Origin: a virus
IMG/VR virus record: IMGVR_UViG_3300023179_000106
Location: 1 to 64,000 of that record
DNA length: 64,000 bases
Reading direction: 5' to 3' (one strand)
Shown here: in pieces, positions 26,289 to 35,351 of the stretch
Position numbering within the stretch: the first letter of the stretch is position 1
Layout: every line of letters begins with the position of its first letter
Notes under the pieces: model-generated
The model's database searches: none
The model's input: the letters and a program-made list of their open reading frames with translations, nothing else
Told to the model about the DNA's origin: nothing
Program-made: the position numbers and the translations under genes

Positions 26289-26858
26289 ATGCAGTCCTGC
26301 GCCGATTTTTCATCTTCGCTCGGGTTCGTGATACTGTCGCCGGAGCCCAACATAGCGAGGCTGAGGGACACGGTGCGGTCTATTGGCTACCTTTTCGGTG
26401 ACGCGACCCCGATTGTTTGCTCAGTCGCCAAGGGGGCCGGAAAGTCCAGGATCGAAGAGATGAAGGGCGTGTGCTCGGTCGTCGAGGGCGGATCAACCAT
26501 AATGTCCCTGATAAACCGCGGCATGAAGGGGTGCAAGGGCGAGGGCTGGAGGATGCTGGTGATGGAGGGCGCCAGAATCCCGCGCGGAATAGAGAAGAGA
26601 TACAGCCGCTGGATACGCGGCGAGAAGGACGTCCTGTTCCCGATAACGGTCAGCCAAGACCGTGAGGGCCGGCCCCTGAAGATCATGGCCAACTTCGAGG
26701 AGTGCACACTCAACGGAATAGCGATGCACACAAGTCTGTTCAAAGAGGTCGGGGAGTTCTCGGACAACCCTATCGCCGTATCCAAGAGCTTCTGGGCGGT
26801 CGGGGCGCTTCAGAGCGGCGCGACTTTCAAGGCGGTGCTTGGGGTGAAGGTCATCTAG
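26289..26858 (+). CDS. Glycosyltransferase-like hypothetical protein
   Basis: A 189-residue protein. Its pattern, alternating strands and helices, a GWRMLVMEGARIPRGIEKRY segment and then NGIAMHTSLFKEVGEF, recalls GT-A glycosyltransferases, in which a central acidic site is followed by a substrate-binding G.....F..VG.F loop. The canonical D-x-D is absent, so an enzyme call is weak. It sits between the serine-tailed protein and the fibre genes and ends convergent with the 2-deoxyribosyltransferase-like gene, overlapping it by four bases. Confidence 0.65.
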   Translation: MQSCADFSSSLGFVILSPEPNIARLRDTVRSIGYLFGDATPIVCSVAKGAGKSRIEEMKGVCSVVEGGSTIMSLINRGMKGCKGEGWRMLVMEGARIPRGIEKRYSRWIRGEKDVLFPITVSQDREGRPLKIMANFEECTLNGIAMHTSLFKEVGEFSDNPIAVSKSFWAVGALQSGATFKAVLGVKVI

Positions 26859-27391
26859 ACCGAAAAAAAGTACCACCTCGACTTGAGGTCGACTTGGTCG
26901 GACGAGTCGACCTCCTTGAGATAGTTCATTATCTCTCCCCAGCTTGAGAAGATCATCTCGTGAGGTATGGTACCAAACAGCCAGTCGGGGGCCTGGTTCT
27001 TGCCCTGCTCGACGTGCACCAGTATGGGCTTCTTCTGACGATTCGCCCAGAATATCTCCTCGAGCGTGCCGCAGGGATGCGTGTTTATGTCCAGATTGAC
27101 GACTAGGAAGTCGCTTATGTCGACTAGCCTGAGGTCGGTGGCTCTGATCACCTTCATCATAGCCGACAGCTCGTCATAGCGCTCGGACGCCTTGAGCGAG
27201 GCCTTTGTCTCGTGGGTGGAATCGTCCTCCGCGCCGACTTCAGTGGGCTTATTGAGGGGGTTGAAGACGACCACGCCCATGTCCTTGAGAAAAGGCGTGA
27301 TGTCCGAACGCCACCCCGCCCCCCTGTCCGGAACCCTGTCTATGGCTCCCGCGAGGTACGCCCTCTGGTTCTTGAGTCTGTTCAAGGCCAA
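26855..27391 (-). CDS. Nucleoside 2-deoxyribosyltransferase-like protein
   Basis: A 178-residue protein with the Rossmann-like layout of nucleoside 2-deoxyribosyltransferases and related phage proteins: RAYLAGAIDRVPDRGAGWR near residue 10, VVFNPLNKP near 40, and RLVDISDFLVVNLDINTHP with GTLEEIFWANRQKKPILVHV near 92-125. Such enzymes exchange or cleave the base of deoxynucleosides. The TTG start at 27391 is preferred because a strong AAGGAGGG lies four bases upstream. This is the only minus-strand gene between 4.2 and 35.3 kb. Confidence 0.8.
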   Translation of the reverse strand: MALNRLKNQRAYLAGAIDRVPDRGAGWRSDITPFLKDMGVVVFNPLNKPTEVGAEDDSTHETKASLKASERYDELSAMMKVIRATDLRLVDISDFLVVNLDINTHPCGTLEEIFWANRQKKPILVHVEQGKNQAPDWLFGTIPHEMIFSSWGEIMNYLKEVDSSDQVDLKSRWYFFSV

Positions 27392-27434
27392 ATTCCCTCC
27401 TTGTTTTCTCTAATACTATAGGAGGATCAATACC

Positions 27435-28100
27435 GTGTCAAGCGATATGATAACGCAGGCTTCTGACATCCTATCAAAAACTAGGATTTCGGGGCGCCAC
27501 ACATTCTACCAGCTCAAGCACTTCGTGCTGGGCAAGGAACTCACGACCCAGGCCAAGATGTGGAAGTGCCTCCGCGAGCTCGAGGCCAGGCTGGCGTCCG
27601 CCAAATCGGCAGAGGCGGCCATCGAAGAGGCCGAGGACGACGCCCGAATCCTGCAGATAAAGATGGAGGTTTTGGAAAAAAAGAAGACCAAAGGAAGACT
27701 ACATAGGGAGCACAACGAGATTCAGGGGCGCAAGCTTGGGCGCAAGAGGAAGGTCTTGATGGATTCTATTTCCGAGATGAAGAAAAGGCTTGCGGAGACG
27801 GAGGAAGAGATGGGCTTTTTCATGGGCGCCTTCCGCCAGTTGGAGGCCATCGAGCCTTTGAGGAGCCAAGACGACCCGGAAACCTGTTCTCATTACTGGG
27901 ACCAGAATTTCGCACAGGAACTCCATCTCAGGCTCATGTTTCAGAAGCCCCTTGATCTGGAGCTCATCAAGTCGATTCTGGCCCTTGACGACAAGTCTTC
28001 GACCCGAAGGGAATTGGTGGGGATGATCGAGCAGATACAGCGAATGGCCATTTCGGCCAGGGAGCCCGAGGCCATAGGTCAAAAAGGGGCAGCGAGTTGA
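27435..28100 (+). CDS. Hypothetical coiled-coil protein
   Basis: A 221-residue protein dominated by charged helices (residues 45-135), then a compact helical C-terminus. The start is GTG 27435, about 9 bases after AGGAGG, with ATG 27447 as an alternative. Position just before the adhesin paralogues suggests a chaperone or attachment protein. No family recognised. Its stop overlaps the TTG start of the next gene. Confidence 0.75.
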   Translation: MSSDMITQASDILSKTRISGRHTFYQLKHFVLGKELTTQAKMWKCLRELEARLASAKSAEAAIEEAEDDARILQIKMEVLEKKKTKGRLHREHNEIQGRKLGRKRKVLMDSISEMKKRLAETEEEMGFFMGAFRQLEAIEPLRSQDDPETCSHYWDQNFAQELHLRLMFQKPLDLELIKSILALDDKSSTRRELVGMIEQIQRMAISAREPEAIGQKGAAS

Positions 28101-29074
28101 GGAGAATATCCAGCTACGACGATGGCTATGTCACCGGAGACCTGTCCTTGTTCCCTGCGGCCTTGGACGACAAGGACAGTCTGTACGAGGCGAGGAACAA
28201 CGCGGAGACGCGCCTGAGGTCGGGGCTGTCTTACAATGCGAGGCAGATCATAGTCGAAAGCACGGTCGGGTTCCCCGACAAGGGTCTCGTGCGCGTCGGG
28301 CCGCCTGCGGGGCGCTCGGGCGAGGCGGAACTCATCTACTACGGGGCGAAGACCGACTCCGTTCTCAAAGACCTGACTCGGGGCTTCTCGGGTTCCAGGC
28401 AGAACCAGTGGCCTTCCGGGTCTTGGGTCACCAACGCCGTCACCGCGGAGCCGCACAACGCGATCAAGGACGCCCTGATCAACATGCAGCGCAGGCTGGG
28501 CCTGAAGTCGTTCCCGGAGGAGGGCACGCTCAACAGGAGGCTCCGGGACATGGAGCTTCGCTACCTGTCGCCCAAGGCTCTCTTCAGGGTGTTCCCGCGG
28601 GCGTGCAAGCCCGGGACGCCGATAAGGTTTCAGAGCCTGTGCGAGGGCGACATCATCCGATACATGTGGGATTTCGGCGACGGCGGGACGAGCGTCGAAC
28701 AGAATCCCGTTTACGCCTACGCTAACGAGGGGACTTATACCGTCAAGCTGCACCTCGTTACGGCATCCGGGGCGCAGGGCATATCGACCAAGTCGAACTA
28801 CATCAGGGTTTCTATGGCCGAGCAGGCGCCGTTCTTTTATGTGTCGCTCATCTCTGGCCGCACCTACAGGTTTGTCGACCAGACGGACGGCGACGTCAAG
28901 CAGCGCTTCTGGGTGTTCGGCGACGACCAGAACTATGTGGAGTCCGACCCGAATGTGCACGAGCACATACACACCTATGCAGACGCCGGCACATATAGGC
29001 CGTCGCTTCTGGTCGGCTTCGCCGACCAGTCCATAAGAAGGGTGTTCCTGAAAGAGACGCTGGAGGTGGCATGA
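28097..29074 (+). CDS. PKD-domain virion protein, paralogue 1
   Basis: A 325-residue protein. Residues 20-150 form a region shared with the next two genes: a D..SLYEARNN stretch, a beta-rich core, GSWVTNAV and HNAIKDALINMQRRLG. Residues 165-235 form a PKD domain (IIRYMWDFGDGGTSVEQNPV, then YANEGTYTVKLHLV), and a second PKD-like unit follows (FWVFGDDQNY, THTYADAGTYRPSL pattern). PKD domains are Ig-like folds used in adhesion and carbohydrate contact. TTG 28097 overlaps the upstream stop. It is probably a fibre or baseplate-tip protein. Confidence 0.82.
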   Translation: MRRISSYDDGYVTGDLSLFPAALDDKDSLYEARNNAETRLRSGLSYNARQIIVESTVGFPDKGLVRVGPPAGRSGEAELIYYGAKTDSVLKDLTRGFSGSRQNQWPSGSWVTNAVTAEPHNAIKDALINMQRRLGLKSFPEEGTLNRRLRDMELRYLSPKALFRVFPRACKPGTPIRFQSLCEGDIIRYMWDFGDGGTSVEQNPVYAYANEGTYTVKLHLVTASGAQGISTKSNYIRVSMAEQAPFFYVSLISGRTYRFVDQTDGDVKQRFWVFGDDQNYVESDPNVHEHIHTYADAGTYRPSLLVGFADQSIRRVFLKETLEVA

Positions 29075-31350
29075 CCATTCCTACGGCGAGTCTGTTTCCG
29101 GACGAGTACGACAGCGACCTCAACCTGTTCCTGGTTAGGGACTCCCTTCGAGTTCGACTTCTCAACGACTACGAGCCCGGCGATGCGAGCGTGATAGTCG
29201 AGGACTACCCCGAGATGATGGACAGGTTCCCTCCGACGGGGATCATCACCCTCACAGAACAATGCAGCGACATAGACCTGCGGGCGTTGAGCTTCCACTA
29301 CTCTTCCAAGACATCCACGAGCTTCGACGGCCTGGAGATACTTCCCGAGTTCGCCGCTCTGGACTCCGTGAAGCCGAAGAAGGCGACGAATGTGACCATG
29401 AACGTAGTGGCCATGCACCACAACCACCTCAAGGACTCGCTGGTGGCCATACAGGGCAACTTGGGGACAAAGTACACAACCGACAGGGAGACCATAACCG
29501 GCAGGATAAAATATCTGGAGGGCCTGGCATTCCGTCCGAAGGCGTGGTTCTCCGCCAGCACGCCGATAGGACTCGCCCCGCTTTCGGTCACCTTCAAGAA
29601 CGAGAGCTTCAGGCTCGGCCCGTCGGCCGTGACGCACACATGGGACTTTGGGGAAGGAAATCCGGTGACCTTCCAGACGGCGAACCAAAGCGAGTACGAG
29701 AGCTACGAGGGCGTCATAGACGGTGTGCAGATAAAGGGATCGACCCTCACGAAGGTCTATTCCACCCCGGGCATTTACACCGTGTCGCTTATCATGAGCA
29801 ACGAGTGGGGCGATAGCGAGGTCGCATTCGAGGACATGATAACGGTCAAGACAGAGTGTCCCGAGGAGGCCTCGATAGTCATAAACGCTAGGTCGACGCA
29901 AACATACACGGACGGCGATCCCGCGCTCGGCACGCGCCCGAAGATACGATCCGTGGCGAACAGCTTCGTGGACTTCGAGGTTCCGTACGGAAACGACCCC
30001 TCCAGAAGCGGATTCTCCTACGCGGGGGAACTCTTGGAGCTGACGAGCAGCTCGAGCATGTTCGGAAGCCCAGTCGACCCTATCGTGGAATACACATGGA
30101 GCCTCGGCGATGACCTGCCCCATTCGAATTCGGCGTCCGCTCGAGCCTCTTACGGAATAGGAGGGATATACGACATAGTGCTCCGCGTCGACACGAGCTT
30201 TGGGTCGTATCGCATAACGAAGTACGAAGGCTCTGTCGACATAGTCGAATCAAGGAACCTCTGGCTTTTCAAGTTCGATTCAGAAGGCTACAGCGGAGCG
30301 GTTAAGGCATACGAGTTCGGGCTCGACAGCGAGACTTTCAAGCTCCTCGGAAACCAGACCATATCAATAGACAGGAACAGAGAGTTCCTGGACGTGTATG
30401 TAGGGGCGGCATACGACTCGTCCACGCGGTCGCGGGCGAGGAGCGAGTTCGAAAGGAACACCGAATTTGTGCCGTACGGAAGCCTCAGCTCCGGCCTGCG
30501 GGGCAATTCAATGTTGTTCTGGGCGAAGGGTGGATCTTCGCAGGATTCGGCGCAGATCGGAGTGGCAAAATACAATGCCTTCGACGATCAGTATGAGTCG
30601 TTCAGTTCCATATCAGGAAGGCCGTGGAACTGGGTGGCTCTGAACTCTCCGGACAAGACTTACTTCCTTTTCGGAAGTGCGAACCAGTCCCTGCCGAACA
30701 CCAACGCGTCGACGGCCTTGCGGACGGACTACGACCTTCCGAGCCATTCGGTGACATCGTCGTCGGCTCTGGACTCGTCGTCGTTCGGCAACGGCGCGGA
30801 CGAGCTTCTTGAGCATCCGTCATACTTCGAGAACGGTGTGCCGACCAATGGGTATTTCGCGACGTACAGGTCTGCATGGAAGGATTCGGTGGGATACATA
30901 CTGCGCAACTCGGCGGTGAACGAGTTCTTCCGCATCTCCAGTTTCTACAAGACCGTCGGAAGCGTATCCACGCCATTCAGCACAATCACGAAGTTGATCG
31001 ACATGACTGGCACGGCCAAGACCGAGGGTCGACTCGTAACAATGTCGAACGGCATATTCTTCTTTGGCAACTCCGGCGAGGTGAGCGCCTGGAACGACAC
31101 CACGATGACATGGGAGGTCGGACGCACGGGGTCTGCGTCGCTGACCTTCAGGTCGGTACAGGACACCGCGGCCTCCGGGTTCGACGAACGTTCGAATACG
31201 CTTCTTGCCTCTTCGGACGGGGATCGGGTCGCGTACCTGAGTTATGACTACAGCAACAAGGCGTTCGTGAAGTTCAACGGCACGGACTTGACGTTCTCGA
31301 TGCTGAAACAGCGCCCCGCCGGCTCTCAATTCAACATGGGGGTGTACTGA
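29071..31350 (+). CDS. PKD-domain virion protein, paralogue 2 (large)
   Basis: A 759-residue protein with the same N-terminal layout as its neighbours (DSDLNLFLVRDSLRVRLL, then HHNHLKDSLVAIQGNLG near 125), a PKD domain around residues 170-265 (THTWDFGEGNPV, VYSTPGIYTVSLIMSN) and another PKD-like unit near 325-385 (EYTWSLGDDLPHS). The C-terminal half (400-759) has repeated beta segments with short aromatic motifs, which may be a beta-propeller or receptor-binding head. It overlaps the genes on both sides by one or four bases. Confidence 0.82.
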   Translation: MTIPTASLFPDEYDSDLNLFLVRDSLRVRLLNDYEPGDASVIVEDYPEMMDRFPPTGIITLTEQCSDIDLRALSFHYSSKTSTSFDGLEILPEFAALDSVKPKKATNVTMNVVAMHHNHLKDSLVAIQGNLGTKYTTDRETITGRIKYLEGLAFRPKAWFSASTPIGLAPLSVTFKNESFRLGPSAVTHTWDFGEGNPVTFQTANQSEYESYEGVIDGVQIKGSTLTKVYSTPGIYTVSLIMSNEWGDSEVAFEDMITVKTECPEEASIVINARSTQTYTDGDPALGTRPKIRSVANSFVDFEVPYGNDPSRSGFSYAGELLELTSSSSMFGSPVDPIVEYTWSLGDDLPHSNSASARASYGIGGIYDIVLRVDTSFGSYRITKYEGSVDIVESRNLWLFKFDSEGYSGAVKAYEFGLDSETFKLLGNQTISIDRNREFLDVYVGAAYDSSTRSRARSEFERNTEFVPYGSLSSGLRGNSMLFWAKGGSSQDSAQIGVAKYNAFDDQYESFSSISGRPWNWVALNSPDKTYFLFGSANQSLPNTNASTALRTDYDLPSHSVTSSSALDSSSFGNGADELLEHPSYFENGVPTNGYFATYRSAWKDSVGYILRNSAVNEFFRISSFYKTVGSVSTPFSTITKLIDMTGTAKTEGRLVTMSNGIFFFGNSGEVSAWNDTTMTWEVGRTGSASLTFRSVQDTAASGFDERSNTLLASSDGDRVAYLSYDYSNKAFVKFNGTDLTFSMLKQRPAGSQFNMGVY

Positions 31351-34217
31351 TGGCTGTCGGATATCCCCCGAGACCAGCGTTCCCTATTTCCCTAGATTCC
31401 GATCGCACCCTGTATTTGGTCTACAACACGAGTGAGGCCAAGACCACTTCCGAAAACGCTCCGTGGCAAGAGGAGATCGAAATAGTTCCGGTCGGCCCCG
31501 GCGACCTAGAGATATGGGCGGACAACGGGTTTGCCAACATATCTGGAGAGTTGTTCTACTACGACTCCGTGGACAAAGACGAGAACGGCAAGGTGTTCAG
31601 GCTCAAGCGTTGCGCCAGAAACCTAGGGGGGAAGCAGACCAGGTTCAACCCTTCGGGCACGTGGGTTCGCGGCTTTGTCATAGCCGAACACCACAATCAG
31701 TTGGTGGACGCCACGATAGCCACCCAAGCGTACATATTCGACCTTGAGGAAGACCTTTCGGCGTTGGAGGAGGAGACCCCATGCCTCGACGACTCTCCAT
31801 GCGTCGACGCACAGATCGAAACCGAAGTGGTAGACCCTAACCCGCCGAATTGTGCAGGAACGGTGGTCAGCTATTCGGTGACGATCAACGGAACATTCAA
31901 CAATTTTGTGTTGGACTTCGGAGACGGCCAGTCGACCACTTCTAGCCTTTCTGGCCTGCACACTTACAGTCCGGGGGCAAACATAGATCCCGTCCTAACC
32001 GTGTTCAGCGATTCTTGCACGGTAGTCCAGACCCCTCGAGAACGAGACAGGGACGAAGTTCCAGATTCCCCTGCGCCAGACGAGCCCACCCTTACTGTTC
32101 CGGAACTGTGTCTTTTTCCGACTATCAACATACCGACGCTGGAGGTGCCCTCGACGACTGTGGAGGTGCCCCCCATCGTGTTCCCCTGTCTCAATCTGGC
32201 GCCTAGCCTGAATCTGCCGAGCATAATCAGCATAATCCCGCCAGAGATATCGATTGTTCCGTTCAGCTTTACGCCCATAACCATAAGTTTCGGCCCGGCT
32301 CCATTCATATCGCCAAGTTTCACCTTCGGACCGGCTCCGACCATACCGCCGGTGTCGTTCACCTTCGGTCCCGCTCCGGTGGTAACGCCGGCCTCCTTCA
32401 TTTTTGGGCCGATGTCGTTCACTTTCGGTCCGGCTCCGACCATACCTCCGGTGTCGTTCACGTTCGGGCCTGCTCCAAACATACCGCCGGTGTCGTTCAA
32501 CTTCGGCCCCGCTCCGCTGATACCGCCGGTGTCGTTCAACTTCGGCCCGGCTCCGACCATCCCTCCGGTGTCGTTCAACTTTGGCCCGGCTCCGACCATC
32601 CCTCCGGTGTCGTTCAACTTTGGCCCTGCTCCGCTGATACCGCCCGTTTCTTTCAACTTCGGTCCGGCCCCGAAAGTCGAACCCGTGCAGTTCACATTCG
32701 GCGCTGCTCCGAAGGTCCAGCCTGTCGAGTTCACATTCGGCGCTGCTCCGAAGGTCGAACCTGTGTCGTTCAACTTCGGCCCGGCTCCGAAGATATCGCC
32801 TGTGTCGTTCAGTTTCGGCCCGGCTCCGAAGATATCGCCTGTGTCGTTCAGTTTCGGCCCGGCTCCGAAGATAACGCCTGTGTCGTTCAGTTTCGGCCCT
32901 GCTCCGAAGATATCGCCCGTGTCGTTCAGTTTCGGCCATGCTCCGAAGATATCGCCCGTGTCGTTCACATTCGGCCCTGCCCCCGTGGTGTCGGCGACTT
33001 CGTTCACATTCGGCCCTGCCCCCGTGGTGTCGGCGACTTCGTTCAGTTTCGGCCCTGCTCCGAAGATATCGCCCGTGTCGTTCAGTTTCGGCCATGCTCC
33101 GAAGATATCTCCCGTGTCGTTCACATTCGGCCCTGCCCCCGTGGTGTCGGCGACTTCGTTCACATTCGGCCCTGCCCCGAACGTACAGAGTTCCTTCGAA
33201 TGGGGACAGCCGCCGAAGATAGATGGCTCTTTCACATTCGGCACGGCGCCCAAGGTGGGAGGATCGTTCACATGGGGGTCTCCGCCGAAGGCAGGAGGGT
33301 CGTTCACATGGGGTACGGCCCCCAAGGTGGGAGGGTCGTTCACATGGGGGTCGCCACCGAAGATAGACGGATCCTTCACATGGGGTCAGCCGCCTCAAAT
33401 TGGAGGTTCGTTCACTTGGGGCGAGCCACCCCAGGTCGGGGGTTCGTTCACATGGGGCGATCCTCCCGCGATACAGACATCCATAGATTGGGGCGAGCCT
33501 CCTGCGATTCAGGCGTCGATTGACTGGGGAAATCCCCCGAAAATACAAATCGACTGGAGCGACCAGCCAACCATTTCCTGCGTAGTTTCCGTCGAATGCC
33601 CCTCAGGAGGATCCGGGAGTTCTGGGCAGCCGTTCAGGAGGAACATGACTCTCGACGACAACTTCGTCGACGATTTCAATACCGACGACTTTGAGATAGA
33701 GATAGGCAATCTCGGTATACCTTCCGAAATCAAGGTCGTGGCTCCCAAGTTCCCGGACATAAAGGTCGTGCACGACATGCCCGAGTTCATAGAACTCAAG
33801 TCGGACATCCCGAGCAGGATCATAGTGTACCAGGCCGACGTGCTTCCCAAAGAAATAAAGATCGTGTCGGAGTCGATACCCGACACGATCGCCGTAGACG
33901 CCTCTTCTGTTCCGAAGTCTATAGTCATGGACGCCTCCGCCGTTCCTAGCTTCATAACGGTAGTGGCTCCGGACCTGCCGTCCGTCATAAAACTCGACGG
34001 CTCGGGAGTCCCCGATTCGATCAAGGTCTTCGGGATACCCGACTCCATAGAGGTTCGCATGCCCAGCGAGATAGTGGCCCGACTGGAGGTCCCAGAAAAC
34101 CTCGAGGTGCCACTCGTATACAGAGGAGACCCTGTGCCGGTGAGGTTTGACGCATCGGTGATATCCGAATCGGGCGAGCAAATGTGCTTCGCTTTGGTCC
34201 CTTGCGGCAAGAAATGA
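31350..34217 (+). CDS. PKD-domain virion protein, paralogue 3, with FG/WG-P tandem repeats
   Basis: A 955-residue protein. Residues 1-150 match the docking region of the two preceding paralogues (DSDRTLYLVYNTSE, GTWVRGFVIAEHHNQLVDAT). Residues 160-215 are PKD-like (LDFGDGQSTTSS, LHTYSPG). Residues 310-405 are Pro/Ile-rich, and from about residue 312 to 740 there are about 35 copies of a 13- or 12-residue unit of the form S-F-(T/N/S)-F-G-P-A-P-x-I-x-P-V. Residues 780-920 hold a different 9-12-residue repeat with a P.xI pattern. It is likely a long, stiff fibre. The ATG overlaps the upstream stop. Confidence 0.85.
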   Translation: MAVGYPPRPAFPISLDSDRTLYLVYNTSEAKTTSENAPWQEEIEIVPVGPGDLEIWADNGFANISGELFYYDSVDKDENGKVFRLKRCARNLGGKQTRFNPSGTWVRGFVIAEHHNQLVDATIATQAYIFDLEEDLSALEEETPCLDDSPCVDAQIETEVVDPNPPNCAGTVVSYSVTINGTFNNFVLDFGDGQSTTSSLSGLHTYSPGANIDPVLTVFSDSCTVVQTPRERDRDEVPDSPAPDEPTLTVPELCLFPTINIPTLEVPSTTVEVPPIVFPCLNLAPSLNLPSIISIIPPEISIVPFSFTPITISFGPAPFISPSFTFGPAPTIPPVSFTFGPAPVVTPASFIFGPMSFTFGPAPTIPPVSFTFGPAPNIPPVSFNFGPAPLIPPVSFNFGPAPTIPPVSFNFGPAPTIPPVSFNFGPAPLIPPVSFNFGPAPKVEPVQFTFGAAPKVQPVEFTFGAAPKVEPVSFNFGPAPKISPVSFSFGPAPKISPVSFSFGPAPKITPVSFSFGPAPKISPVSFSFGHAPKISPVSFTFGPAPVVSATSFTFGPAPVVSATSFSFGPAPKISPVSFSFGHAPKISPVSFTFGPAPVVSATSFTFGPAPNVQSSFEWGQPPKIDGSFTFGTAPKVGGSFTWGSPPKAGGSFTWGTAPKVGGSFTWGSPPKIDGSFTWGQPPQIGGSFTWGEPPQVGGSFTWGDPPAIQTSIDWGEPPAIQASIDWGNPPKIQIDWSDQPTISCVVSVECPSGGSGSSGQPFRRNMTLDDNFVDDFNTDDFEIEIGNLGIPSEIKVVAPKFPDIKVVHDMPEFIELKSDIPSRIIVYQADVLPKEIKIVSESIPDTIAVDASSVPKSIVMDASAVPSFITVVAPDLPSVIKLDGSGVPDSIKVFGIPDSIEVRMPSEIVARLEVPENLEVPLVYRGDPVPVRFDASVISESGEQMCFALVPCGKK
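32283..33560 (+). repeat. FG/WG-P tandem repeat array (39-bp then 36-bp units)
   Basis: About 24 units of 39 bp are followed from about 33192 by about 10 units of 36 bp. The 39-bp units encode SF-x-FGPAP-x-I/V-x-P-V. The 36-bp units encode SF-x-WG-x-PP-x-I-x-G-S. Three consecutive units near 32900-32990 recur almost exactly near 33040-33160, showing a 117-bp segmental duplication. One unit near 32400 is truncated to seven residues. Confidence 0.95.
33700..34110 (+). repeat. Degenerate Pro-x-x-Ile repeat region
   Basis: About a dozen 9-12-residue units of the form P-(D/S/K)-x-I-x-V, for example IPSEIKVVAPKF, FPDIKVV, IPDTIAVDASSV and VPSFITVVAPDL. The spacing and strand alternation suggest a second, different beta-solenoid after the FG array in the same protein. 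Confidence 0.8.
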
Positions 34218-35065
34218 GAGTAAAAAGGACAAAGAACAACGAGTTCGTGCTTGAGGAGGGGGTTTGGATTAGAAATCCCTTTTCGGGCTCTAGGCCACTG
34301 GACATCAACTCTCTTGCCAAGACCGAGTCGTCCCTTTTTCTGCGCAACGAGTTCGAAAATCTCCGGCGCCCGTACATGCAAATGGATGAGGCTCTTGATT
34401 TGACCATGGAGAACGTGGTCATAGTTTCGGACGGATACGGTTGGGACGAAAGGCAGTTGGCGCTCGGGTCGCTCCCCAACAAGCAAGTCAAGGTTCTTGG
34501 CGTGAACGGAAGCCTGGCGAGGTGGGGCATGGTTGGCGACTCTGCCCCGACCAAGAGGACGATGACCTTCTATGTGGTGAACAACCCCTATCCTGAATGC
34601 ATGGGGTATCTGCCGAGGAAGCACCGCTACTACCCGAATCTGATCGCCTCGACGAGAACCTTCCCGCGTTTTCTTCAGGAGTACCGAAACGAGCCGTACA
34701 TGTACCGCCCAACTCAAGATTTGGACTTTTCGGGGGCGGGCTTCGCGGAGGTGAACTCAGTGATTGACGACTACAGGAACCCCATTTGCGCGGCCATAAG
34801 CGTCGCCGTCAAAAGGGGAGCCAAAAAGATCGCCCTTATGTGCTGCGACGAGTCGTTCAAGGACAGTCGGCCAGGGGCCGACAGGATGCCAAACGGCCTG
34901 TACCAGTACCCCCAGCAGGCCAAGTGCCAGAAAATTATCGACAAGCAACTTTTTTGGCTTCGTTCGGCGGGCATCGAGGTGGCGGATTGCTCTTCGGGCT
35001 TGGAAATGAAAAATGCAAGATATATAGATGTTGAGGGTTTGCCAAAGTTTTTTGAAAGGATTTAG
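34214..35065 (+). CDS. Hypothetical Rossmann-like protein (DUF115/Maf-like pattern)
   Basis: A 283-residue protein. NVVIVSDGYGWDERQL and KVLGVNGSLARWGM near residues 70-105, together with AISVAVKRGAKKIALMCCDE near 200, form a Rossmann-like strand-loop-helix arrangement similar to the Maf/DUF115 proteins linked to flagellin glycosylation. The similarity is weak and not proved. ATG 34214 overlaps the stop of the repeat-protein gene. Location next to the fibres suggests a role in modifying them. Confidence 0.65.
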   Translation: MRVKRTKNNEFVLEEGVWIRNPFSGSRPLDINSLAKTESSLFLRNEFENLRRPYMQMDEALDLTMENVVIVSDGYGWDERQLALGSLPNKQVKVLGVNGSLARWGMVGDSAPTKRTMTFYVVNNPYPECMGYLPRKHRYYPNLIASTRTFPRFLQEYRNEPYMYRPTQDLDFSGAGFAEVNSVIDDYRNPICAAISVAVKRGAKKIALMCCDESFKDSRPGADRMPNGLYQYPQQAKCQKIIDKQLFWLRSAGIEVADCSSGLEMKNARYIDVEGLPKFFERI

Positions 35066-35066
35066 A

Positions 35067-35351
35067 ATGGTAGACTTCAGACATCTGAACCCGGACGACT
35101 TCAGGCGCTGGATCAAAAATAAAGAAGACAAAGAAGATACGGACGCTTGGATGGTGGGCCGTAAGGTCGACCCGAAGTTCTGCGGAAAGAAAACCGCAAG
35201 GAGCATTTCGCTGGAAAGCGGCAAGGCAGGGAGAGTGGTTCGCGAGTTCGTTCAGGCAGGTGGCGTCATAAAGTCGGTCTGCGGCGATGAGGTTTTGGTC
35301 GAGGTCGACTCGGGGTCTTTCTATATCTGCAAGAAGAAGGTCATCTTTTGA
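35067..35351 (+). CDS. Small hypothetical protein
   Basis: A 94-residue basic protein starting ATG 35067 one base after the upstream stop. The C-terminal half has a beta-strand/turn pattern (VIKSVCGDEVLVEVDSGS) ending KKKVIF, resembling a small SH3-like barrel. No family recognised. It ends convergent with and overlapping a minus-strand gene by 11 bases. Confidence 0.65.
   Translation: MVDFRHLNPDDFRRWIKNKEDKEDTDAWMVGRKVDPKFCGKKTARSISLESGKAGRVVREFVQAGGVIKSVCGDEVLVEVDSGSFYICKKKVIF

Noticed and set aside
31964-33548. Long antisense frames with GAGPKLND-type and SRAETERHRRY-type repeats opposite the FG array
   Set aside because: They are the complementary reading of the repeat array and simply mirror its periodicity. 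The plus-strand frame continues recognised domains on both sides.
32283-33560. Tandem repeats considered as a CRISPR array
   Set aside because: Units are 36-39 bp coding repeats without distinct spacers, and they lie in one open frame.
35020-35035. AGATATATAGATG as a promoter and start
   Set aside because: It lies inside the coding end of the gene at 34214. The downstream gene is better started at 35067, directly after the stop.
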